A stretch of 64,000 nt of DNA, from contig JBBIGQ010000009.1 in the NCBI GenBank assembly GCA_037447455.1, positions 1 through 64,000 of the forward strand, given 5' to 3'. Under the pieces are notes generated by a model. It saw only the letters and a program-made list of their open reading frames with translations. It did not search any database and was not told where the DNA came from. Made by a program: the position numbers and the translations under genes. Source of the stretch: BPGX01 sp037447455 (GTDB lineage Bacteria > Bacteroidota > Bacteroidia > B-17B0 > Aurantibacillaceae). Positions 54,037-61,503 of this stretch are shown in pieces (positions within the stretch are counted from its first letter, which is position 1; the number at the start of each line of letters is the position of its first letter).

Positions 54037-56184
54037 TTATTTTCGGATTTTTTCGAAAGGTCTTTCACCTAAAATTTCTTCTAAATCTTCTTTGAATATG
54101 ACTTCTTTTTCCAGTAAGCGATGTGCGAGCCGGGTTAATGCTTCTTTTTTCTCTGTCAAAATATTTTTAGCCCGTTGGTAAGCAATATCAGTCATTTTTT
54201 TTACTTCTTCATCAATAATTTCTGCTGTTTTTTCACTATAGGGTTTAGAAAAGGCATATTCTGATTGACCGGTGCTATCATAATAACTAATGTTCCCGAC
54301 TTTAGGGTTGAGTCCATAATACACTACGGAAGCATAGGCCTGTTTGGTTACTTTTTCAAGGTCATTCATGGCACCAGTAGAGATTTTTCCGAAAGTAACT
54401 TCTTCGGCTGCTCTTCCACCTAGGGCGGCGGTCATTTCATCTAAAATTTGTTCGGTAGTGGTAATATGTCTCTCTTCGGGCAAATACCAGGCAGCGCCTA
54501 AAGATTTACCTCTCGGCACAATGGTTACTTTAACCAAAGGAGCAGCGTGCTCCAAAAACCAGCTCACAGTAGCGTGTCCTGCTTCGTGAAAAGCGATAAT
54601 TTTCTTTTCTTCCGGAGTAATAATTCTGTTTTTCATTTCTAATCCAGCAATTACTCTGTCTACAGCGTCTAAAAAGTCCTCTTTTGAAACTACTTTTTTA
54701 CCTTTTCGTGCGGCAATTAAAGCCGCTTCGTTACAGATGTTGGCAATGTCTGCACCGCTAAACCCTGGTGTTTGTTTCGCCAGAAATTCCACATTTACGG
54801 ATTTATCTATTTTAATTTTTTTCAAATGTACTTTAAATATTTCTTCACGGTCTTTTACATCTGGCATTTCAATGTATATGTGTCGGTCAAAGCGGCCCGG
54901 GCGCAACAGGGCTTTGTCCAGAATGTCTGCCCGATTGGTAGCGGCTAATACAATCACGCCACTGTTGACAGCAAAGCCGCCCATTTCGGTGAGTAATTGA
55001 TTGAGCGTGCTTTCCCGTTCATCATTGGCACCGGTGGAGATATTTTTAGAGCGTGAACGACCAATGGCATCAATTTCGTCAATAAAAATAATACAAGGGG
55101 CTTTTTCTTTGGCCTGAGCAAATAAATCACGCACACGGGAAGCACCTACACCTACAAACATTTCTACGAATTCAGAACCGGAAATGGTGTAAAAGGGTAC
55201 CTGTGCTTCACCGGCAATGGCTTTGGCAAGTAGAGTTTTTCCAGTTCCGGGCGGTCCTACCAGCAATACGCCTTTAGGAATTTTAGCACCCAATTCTGTG
55301 TATTTGCCTGGATTTTTCAGAAAATCTACAATCTCCTGCATTTCTGTTTTAGCACCTTCCAATCCGGCTACGTCGGCAAAAGTAACGCCGGGTGTTTTAT
55401 CTTTATCAAATAATTGAGCACGGGAACGACCAAAACTGAAAATAGAAGCGGGACCACCGGGTGCACCTCCTGACATTCTTCTTAACATAAATATCCAGAA
55501 AAATAAAAAAAGTACTAATGGTACTATCCAGGAAAGATGGTCTGTCCAGTTGGTCTCTTCTACCGAACGGGGGAAAATCAGTTTTTCTTTAGGAATGGCA
55601 GCGGCTTCCTGCACTTTTTCAACTCTGTTTAGAAAAAACTCTACCGATGGAATGCTCACTACAAAATGAGGTCCCCGAAATTTTTTGTCCGGGAAATAGG
55701 GTAAGCCCGTGTTGGGATCTTTGTATCGTAAAGATTTTAGTAAAGAATCTTTGTTGATAAAAATCTGAGCGTATTTTCCATTGACAATGATGATGTCTGT
55801 AACATCGCCGTGTGCCAGCATATCTTCAAACCGGGTTTGAGAAATTTCAATCTGCCGTTTTAAAGCGTCATTATTAAAAAACGTAAGGAATAATATGATG
55901 GCAATTATAAGTCCATAAATCCAGTAAAAGGAACTACCGCCATTATCGGGAAGTTTTTTCTTTTTGTTTTGGAAAAATTTTTCTTTCAGTTGCTCAAACT
56001 GTTTTTGACGAATTTGTTCTTCGGTTAAATTTTCAGGTGCAGGGTTGGATGGGTTATTTTTTTGTTCTGCGGTATTATCTTGTGGAGTGTTGGAAGCATG
56101 TGTGCCAGAAAGTGGTGGTATATTTTCTGAAGAAGCACTTTCTGTATTCTTGTCAGATGGGTTCAATGGTTTTTCTTGTTGCAT
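54037..56184 (-). CDS. ftsH: ATP-dependent membrane zinc protease FtsH
   Basis: ATG at 56184 (MQQEKPLNPSDKN) is chosen. The ATG 60 bases upstream lies within rsfS. The 715-residue protein has an unusual hydrophilic amino end of about 85 residues rich in Pro, Asn and Gln, then membrane segments near 87-101 and 218-234. The AAA domain has GPPGTGKT (310-317) and IIFIDE (365-370), and the zinc protease site is HEAGH (533-537). It degrades misfolded membrane and regulatory proteins. It lies 29 bp after rsfS, the order seen in many Bacteroidota. Confidence 0.96.
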   Translation of the reverse strand: MQQEKPLNPSDKNTESASSENIPPLSGTHASNTPQDNTAEQKNNPSNPAPENLTEEQIRQKQFEQLKEKFFQNKKKKLPDNGGSSFYWIYGLIIAIILFLTFFNNDALKRQIEISQTRFEDMLAHGDVTDIIIVNGKYAQIFINKDSLLKSLRYKDPNTGLPYFPDKKFRGPHFVVSIPSVEFFLNRVEKVQEAAAIPKEKLIFPRSVEETNWTDHLSWIVPLVLFLFFWIFMLRRMSGGAPGGPASIFSFGRSRAQLFDKDKTPGVTFADVAGLEGAKTEMQEIVDFLKNPGKYTELGAKIPKGVLLVGPPGTGKTLLAKAIAGEAQVPFYTISGSEFVEMFVGVGASRVRDLFAQAKEKAPCIIFIDEIDAIGRSRSKNISTGANDERESTLNQLLTEMGGFAVNSGVIVLAATNRADILDKALLRPGRFDRHIYIEMPDVKDREEIFKVHLKKIKIDKSVNVEFLAKQTPGFSGADIANICNEAALIAARKGKKVVSKEDFLDAVDRVIAGLEMKNRIITPEEKKIIAFHEAGHATVSWFLEHAAPLVKVTIVPRGKSLGAAWYLPEERHITTTEQILDEMTAALGGRAAEEVTFGKISTGAMNDLEKVTKQAYASVVYYGLNPKVGNISYYDSTGQSEYAFSKPYSEKTAEIIDEEVKKMTDIAYQRAKNILTEKKEALTRLAHRLLEKEVIFKEDLEEILGERPFEKIRK

Positions 56185-56213
56185 ACGTTGATCTTTATGA
56201 AAAAATAATGGAT

Positions 56214-56747
56214 TTAAATGTGTTGAATTTTGGCATCTGCCCACAGTTCTTCTAATTTATAGAAACTTCTCATATCGCTTCTGAATATGTGTACTACAAT
56301 GGTGAGATAGTCAAGGAGTATCCACTCGGCATTTTGGACGCCTTCTATGTGATGCGGGCGAATGTTCATTTTTTTTCGTGTAAATTCTTCTACCGAGTCG
56401 GTTATGGCTTGCAATTGAGGTTTACTATCGGCTTCGCAAATGACAAAAAAGTTACAAAAGCTGTTTTCAATTTTCTGCAGGTCTAAAATAGTGATGTTGT
56501 TGGCTTTTTTTTCCTGCATTCCTTCAACGATTGTTTGAAGTAAAGCATTATCTCGGTCAAGATTAGAACGTTTTAGTTGTTTTTTTTCTTTGGATAGTTT
56601 AGGGCTTGTGTTTTTTCGGTTTGGTGTTGAAGTTGTTTTTTTTGAATTGGGGTTTGTTCTTTTTTGGGTAGCAGTTGTTTTTTTAGATATTTTCTTGCTT
56701 GTTGCTTTTTTAGATGGTTTCTTTTTTTTAGTTTCTTTTTTTGCCAT
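56214..56747 (-). CDS. rsfS: Ribosomal silencing factor RsfS with lysine-rich N-terminal extension
   Basis: ATG at 56747 (MAKKETKKKK) gives 177 residues. The ATG 45 bases upstream would precede the transcription start implied by the -7 box. The RsfS/Iojap domain covers about residues 68-177: LLQTIVEGMQEKKANNI, FCNFFVICEADSKPQLQAI and GVQNAEWILLDYLTIVVHIF. It binds L14 and blocks subunit joining. The first 65 residues are almost only Lys, Ser, Thr, Asn and Arg, like a histone H1 tail, and are not part of the core family. Confidence 0.92.
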   Translation of the reverse strand: MAKKETKKKKPSKKATSKKISKKTTATQKRTNPNSKKTTSTPNRKNTSPKLSKEKKQLKRSNLDRDNALLQTIVEGMQEKKANNITILDLQKIENSFCNFFVICEADSKPQLQAITDSVEEFTRKKMNIRPHHIEGVQNAEWILLDYLTIVVHIFRSDMRSFYKLEELWADAKIQHI

Positions 56748-56778
56748 TGAGTTGTTTCTTTTTAAAATTAAGGAAGTG

Positions 56779-56786
56779 CAAAAGTA
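56779..56786 (-). promoter_or_regulatory. -7 box TACTTTTG upstream of rsfS-ftsH
   Basis: A full match to TAnnTTTG on the minus strand, 31 bases before the chosen rsfS ATG. It overlaps the region of the alternative upstream ATG at 56792, which argues against that start. No -33 box at the usual spacing. Confidence 0.4.
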
Positions 56787-56892
56787 ATACATTTAGCAAT
56801 ACACGAATAGATAGATGCAAAATTTGTATGGTGTTTATACATTTTTAGCAGTTTTGTTATAGATAGTGATGTAAGTTGTAAGGATTTCATTT

Positions 56893-58191
56893 TTAAGTTT
56901 CACGCATTGATTCGACCGGATCCAGTTGAGATGCGGAATAGGCCGGTATGAAGCCACTGATGACACCAACGAGTATAGAAATGTTTATGGCCAGCAGGAT
57001 ATTAGAAGCAGAGAGCTGAATATTAAGGTCAATGTGGGGCTGCAATAGACGAATAGTGATAAAGGTTATGAGTAATCCAATCATACCACCTAGTAAGGTA
57101 AGAATAACGGATTCTATTAAAAACTGCAGAAGAATAAAAATTTTGGTTGCACCTAAAGCTTTTTGAATACCAATGATGGGCACGCGTTCTTTTACAGATA
57201 CAAACATAATGTTAGCGATACCAAAACCACTGACAAGTATAGAAAAACCACCAATAATCCATCCCGCAATGGATAGTACAGAAAACAATCCTTCTGTATT
57301 TTTTTCAATCAAGGAACTTTGGTTGAGTGCGAAGTTATCTTCCTGATTGGGTTTTAATCGTCTGATTTTTCGCATTTGAAGATTTAAGGTGCTTAGCAAT
57401 TCTGCTTCGTCAATGTTTTCAATTAATGGTTTTATGGCTATGTAGGGGTTTGCATTTTCACTTTTTACACTCAGAAATTTGGCGGCAAACAAGTAAGGCA
57501 TTAAGATAACTTCATCTAAGCTGGCGTTGAAAATGTTTTTACCTTCTTGTTTGGTAATACCAATAACTTTTAGTTTTTTTCCATTGTAGGCAACTTCCTG
57601 ATTAAGGGCTAATTCCGGGCTACCAAACAAATTTTTGGCAATTGAATACCCCATAATGATCACATTTTTGCCCTGATTAAATTCTGAGTTGGAAAAATAT
57701 CTACCTGCATAAAAGTCCAGTCCTCTGACACGGGCATATTCATAGGTACAACCAATAATTCTAAATTCGGAAATGGTATTTTTATTGAACCGAATCGGGG
57801 CTGTAGAAAATACATTGACACAAAAGGTTACGGCGTATTTTTCTTCATCCACTGTTTTTTTTAATTCTGCCCATTCATCGTATTTTGGGAGTGGTCTTTC
57901 CAGATATTTCCACCACGGATAGTCCTCGCCAAAAGCCCATGGCCATTTTTGGATGTAAATAACGTTACCGCCAATGCTTTGCACACTGTCGCGGATACTT
58001 CTTTCAAGTCCATCAATAAAAGTAAATACAAGGATGACAGAAAAAATACCGATGGTTACGCCTAATAAACTTAACAGAGAACGTATTTTATTAGAAACTA
58101 ATGCGTGTCCTGATAAAGCAAATGCTTCGCGAAGCAGCCATACAAAGATATCTACTCTTTGCACAATGCTTTTCAAACTGGATTTCAACAT
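56893..58191 (-). CDS. MacB/FtsX-type ABC transporter permease, second copy
   Basis: 432 residues. It has a membrane segment near 40-63, a periplasmic core domain (about 70-290), then three membrane segments with VSVKERVPIIGIQKALGATK and the end PAYSASQLDPVESMRET. Same architecture as the permease at 46772-48004 and clearly a paralogue. No ATPase lies beside it. It starts 84 bp after dnaA, on the same strand. Confidence 0.9.
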   Translation of the reverse strand: MLKSSLKSIVQRVDIFVWLLREAFALSGHALVSNKIRSLLSLLGVTIGIFSVILVFTFIDGLERSIRDSVQSIGGNVIYIQKWPWAFGEDYPWWKYLERPLPKYDEWAELKKTVDEEKYAVTFCVNVFSTAPIRFNKNTISEFRIIGCTYEYARVRGLDFYAGRYFSNSEFNQGKNVIIMGYSIAKNLFGSPELALNQEVAYNGKKLKVIGITKQEGKNIFNASLDEVILMPYLFAAKFLSVKSENANPYIAIKPLIENIDEAELLSTLNLQMRKIRRLKPNQEDNFALNQSSLIEKNTEGLFSVLSIAGWIIGGFSILVSGFGIANIMFVSVKERVPIIGIQKALGATKIFILLQFLIESVILTLLGGMIGLLITFITIRLLQPHIDLNIQLSASNILLAINISILVGVISGFIPAYSASQLDPVESMRET

Positions 58192-58275
58192 GATGAAGAC
58201 ATAAAAATTCTATGAAGCACTGACAAACAATGATTGAAAAATGTTTTTGTTCACTTTTTATTTTTTCAAGTTGTC

Positions 58276-59730
58276 TTAAAGTGGTTTGGTGGTAATGCTA
58301 AGGTTTAATTTTTTGTCAATATCTTCAAGATATACTCTGATTTGTTTATCGGTTTGTTTTAAATCTTCTATATTTCTGCAGGCATGCAATACGGTGGAAT
58401 GGTCTTTTCCGCCACACATTGCGCCAATGGTCTGCAAAGGGGCCTTCGTGTATTTTTTGGCAAAGTACATGATGATTTGTCTGGGCTGTACAATTTCTCT
58501 TCTGCGGGTTTTGGCTTTGAGTTCTTCGGGTTTGAGTTTAAAGTATTCGCAGACAATTTTTTGAATCATGTCAACAGTGATTTCTCTGTTGATGTTTTTA
58601 GCAAATTTATCTACAATTTCTTTAGCCAGTTCAACCGTGATGGGGCGTTTGTTAATAGAAGAATGCGCCATAATGGAGATAAGAGCCCCTTCTAATTCTC
58701 TGACACTAGTGGTGATGCTTTGAGCAATGTAAGAGATTACTTCATCGGGAATAACAATGCCTTCTATTTCAATTTTTTTCACAAGGATTTTTTTCCGTGT
58801 TTCATAATCGGGTGGGGTAATATCGGCTTGTAATCCCCATTTGAAGCGAGAAATGAGCCGTTCCATCATATCAGGTAAATCGATGGGAGCACGATCAGAA
58901 GTAATGACTAATTGTTTTCCTAATTGGTGCAGATGATTGAATATATGAAAGAAGGTTTCCTGTGTCTTTTCTTTTCCTGATAAGAATTGAATGTCGTCAA
59001 TGATTAAAACATCCACCATTTGATAAAAATGTACAAAATCATTTTGTTTGTTTTCTCTTACAGCGTCGGTAAATTGTGCTGTAAAACGATCGGTCTGTAT
59101 GTACAAGACGATTTTATCCGGATAACGATTCTTCACTTCTATTCCAATGGCTTGTGCCAAATGTGTTTTTCCTAATCCTACCCCGCCATAAATGAATAAA
59201 GGGTTAAAGGCGGTTTGGTCTAATTTTTCAGCAACGGCATAAGCGGCACTGCGTGCTAATCGGTTGCATTCTCCTTCTGCAAAGTTTTCAAAACTATAAT
59301 TTGGATTTAAATGGGAATCTATTTGTATTTTTTTTATGCCCGGAATAGCAAAGGGATTCATTTTGGGTTGCTGCGTAGTGGTAGAGATATTAATGGGCGG
59401 ATTTTTTGTATTAGTGCTTACATTAGGTAGTTTAATTTTTGAACTGTTTTTAGAACTGTTTTCTACATCTATCAGATAATTTAAAGAAGCGTCTTTTCCG
59501 ATTGAAACATGCAATGCTTTTTTTATGAGGTCAATGTAATTTTCTTCAATGTATTCGTAAAAAAACATGGAAGGTACTTGAATGAGTAATTTGTTATCTT
59601 TTAGTTCAATAGGTTTGATTGGAATGAACCATGTGTTAAAGTTTTGCTCTGTAACATTGCTTTTGATAAATTCTAAGCAATTTTTCCATATTGCTTCTGC
59701 CTGCTTTTTAATGCTGCTTACTTCTGCCAT
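58276..59730 (-). CDS. dnaA: Chromosomal replication initiator DnaA
   Basis: 484 residues in four domains. Domain I is about 1-90 (AEAIWKNCLEFIKSNVTEQN), with a variable linker to about 130. The AAA+ domain has GGVGLGKTH (182-190) and Walker B LIIDD (242-246). The DNA-binding domain IV ends with PLQTIGAMCGGKDHSTVLHA, the DnaA-box recognition signature. It initiates replication. I see no cluster of TTATCCACA-like DnaA boxes in the 122 bp upstream or in the gap downstream, so the origin is not supported here. Confidence 0.98.
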   Translation of the reverse strand: MAEVSSIKKQAEAIWKNCLEFIKSNVTEQNFNTWFIPIKPIELKDNKLLIQVPSMFFYEYIEENYIDLIKKALHVSIGKDASLNYLIDVENSSKNSSKIKLPNVSTNTKNPPINISTTTQQPKMNPFAIPGIKKIQIDSHLNPNYSFENFAEGECNRLARSAAYAVAEKLDQTAFNPLFIYGGVGLGKTHLAQAIGIEVKNRYPDKIVLYIQTDRFTAQFTDAVRENKQNDFVHFYQMVDVLIIDDIQFLSGKEKTQETFFHIFNHLHQLGKQLVITSDRAPIDLPDMMERLISRFKWGLQADITPPDYETRKKILVKKIEIEGIVIPDEVISYIAQSITTSVRELEGALISIMAHSSINKRPITVELAKEIVDKFAKNINREITVDMIQKIVCEYFKLKPEELKAKTRRREIVQPRQIIMYFAKKYTKAPLQTIGAMCGGKDHSTVLHACRNIEDLKQTDKQIRVYLEDIDKKLNLSITTKPL

Positions 59731-59852
59731 AATTTAATTTCTTTTTTGTAAATGATAAAATGAGTTTTATTTAGATTATTGAATGTTTGAAAAACGATAG
59801 TGCAAAGTTTTGTATAAAAATTTTAATCTGCAATGCGTTTATCATATTTTTT

Positions 59853-60782
59853 TTAAACTCTTTGATTTTCAGGGGATTGAAAAATTTTTTTGTTGCATTC
59901 AGAGAAATTTATTACTAATTGCCCTAACCATATCCCTGCCCATCCCACTTGCGTTACAAGGGTTTCAGAATTGGTTTTGTTTTTAATGGGAACTGGTGAT
60001 TCAAGAAATGTATGGGTGTGTCCCCCAATAATTAAATCCGTGTAATAACAATTTTGTGCAAGCATCACGTCGCTCACTCTATTATCTTGGTATTGATAAC
60101 CTAAATGACTTAAACAAATGATGTAATCACATTTTTTTTCTTTTTTAAGAAAGCGTTCCATTTGTTGAAGTTTTTCAATAGGATTGTGGTAAATAATTTC
60201 TCCGTAGTTTTCTTTCAGTACTAATCCTTCCAGTTGAATACCGAGTCCAGTAATACCTATTTTAATACCGTTTTTAATGATGATTTTGTAGGGAAGAATT
60301 TTATTGTTTAGTTCAGTATGTGTAAAGTCATAATTACAGTTGATAAATGAAAACGTGGCATACGGTAATTGTTGAACAAGGTTGTCTATTCCTAAATCAA
60401 AGTCGTGATTACCAAGAGTAGAGGCATCGTATTGCATTTTACTCATCAGTTCAAATTCTAACTTTCCGTGATAGTAGTTGAAGTAAGGTGTGCCTTGAAA
60501 GATGTCGCCCGCATCTAACAAGAGGACATTGTGATTATAGGTATTTCTGATTTGTTGGATAAGCTGGCTCCGTTTGGCAAATCCGCCTAAGCCTGGATAT
60601 TTCGGGTCATTGTCTGGAAAAGGTTCTATTCTACTGTGTTGGTCATTTGTGTAGAGTATTACAAGTGTTTTTGTTTTACCTTGTTTTTCAAGTATTTGAG
60701 CAAGGTAAGCAGTATTACTCATCAAATAAGCGCTTCCTAAAAAATATTTTATGAATGTTCTTCTGTCAATAAATGTTTTCAT
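59853..60782 (-). CDS. 5'-nucleotidase-type metallophosphatase domain protein (stand-alone catalytic half)
   Basis: 309 residues. A twin-arginine-like start (DRRTFIKYFLGS, about 6-17) suggests Tat export. The metallophosphatase half of UshA-type 5'-nucleotidases is complete: LYTNDQHSRIEP, LLLDAGDIFQGTPYFNYYHG, TLGNHDFDLG, CLSHLGYQ and IIGGHTHTF. The carboxyl substrate-binding domain of the family is absent, but the adjacent upstream gene encodes it. The gap is 3 bp. Together they probably act as a split periplasmic nucleotidase. Confidence 0.88.
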   Translation of the reverse strand: MKTFIDRRTFIKYFLGSAYLMSNTAYLAQILEKQGKTKTLVILYTNDQHSRIEPFPDNDPKYPGLGGFAKRSQLIQQIRNTYNHNVLLLDAGDIFQGTPYFNYYHGKLEFELMSKMQYDASTLGNHDFDLGIDNLVQQLPYATFSFINCNYDFTHTELNNKILPYKIIIKNGIKIGITGLGIQLEGLVLKENYGEIIYHNPIEKLQQMERFLKKEKKCDYIICLSHLGYQYQDNRVSDVMLAQNCYYTDLIIGGHTHTFLESPVPIKNKTNSETLVTQVGWAGIWLGQLVINFSECNKKIFQSPENQRV

Positions 60783-60785
60783 AGT

Positions 60786-61451
60786 TTATTGTTGGTAAAA
60801 ACAAGGGATATTTAGATGTTGTTTGTATTGGCAGTATTGAATAATGGCATCGCGAATAAAGAAGTTGCCGGTATTGATTTTTCGGGCTGATTTCAAAAAA
60901 GCACAGTCATCACCACCTTGATATAAATAATCGGAAGTAACAAGAATGTTGGTATTGGCGTTATTTTTAGGTTTTACTAATAGTTTCGTGTTAGAGTTTG
61001 ACTTTTGCATTAGTTCCTGTAATTGCGATGAGTTGAGTTCAAGAATAACAATGGTGTTGTCAAAGGGCATAAGTTCGAAAATGTGTCGCTTGGTAATTTG
61101 ACCTTGTGGCAAGTTAGCTCGTAAGCCGCCATAATTGATTAAAATATAATAATTTTGATGAATAAAGGTATCGGCATAAAATTGCATGCTTTCAAAGACG
61201 AGTTGTGCCAGATTGTTACAGTTTTTATTTTTTTCTAATGCAGTGATCGTTTGAGCAATGGGGATATTCAAATCGTTGTCTAATTGAACTTTGTAGGGTA
61301 AGATGGTTTTGTATAAAGTAGAATCGGTCGGCTGTTCTTTAATAATAATATGTTGCTTTTGAATATTTTCAGTAGAGGTACAGTATTGTTTGTGAGCGCA
61401 TTGTAAAGAGACAAAAGAAATTAAAACAGAAACAAGTAAATGTTTTTTCAT
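60786..61451 (-). CDS. 5'-nucleotidase C-terminal domain lipoprotein (stand-alone substrate-binding half)
   Basis: ATG at 61451 (MKKHLLVSVL) gives 221 residues. The signal peptide ends with a lipobox-like LISFVSLQC. The mature protein matches the 5'-nucleotidase C-terminal domain: YYILINYGGLRANLPQGQIT, HIFELMPFDNTIVILELN and the late YLYQGGDDCAF. It lacks metal ligands and should supply substrate binding to the partner encoded 3 bp downstream. As a lipoprotein it would fix the complex to a membrane. Confidence 0.85.
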   Translation of the reverse strand: MKKHLLVSVLISFVSLQCAHKQYCTSTENIQKQHIIIKEQPTDSTLYKTILPYKVQLDNDLNIPIAQTITALEKNKNCNNLAQLVFESMQFYADTFIHQNYYILINYGGLRANLPQGQITKRHIFELMPFDNTIVILELNSSQLQELMQKSNSNTKLLVKPKNNANTNILVTSDYLYQGGDDCAFLKSARKINTGNFFIRDAIIQYCQYKQHLNIPCFYQQ

Positions 61452-61488
61452 ACAACAAATTCGCATTAAATTTAACTAATACATTCTT

Positions 61489-61496
61489 TATATTTG
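61489..61496 (+). promoter_or_regulatory. -7 box TATATTTG directly in front of the DUF5686 gene
   Basis: Full match to TAnnTTTG. Only 7 bases separate it from the ATG at 61504, and the signal peptide leaves no later start. No -33 box is evident. Confidence 0.4.
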
Positions 61497-61503
61497 TGGG
61501 TCA

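Noticed and set aside
59731..59852. Possible replication origin upstream of dnaA
   Set aside because: Only A/T-rich sequence is present; I see no TTATCCACA-like DnaA boxes or iterons.
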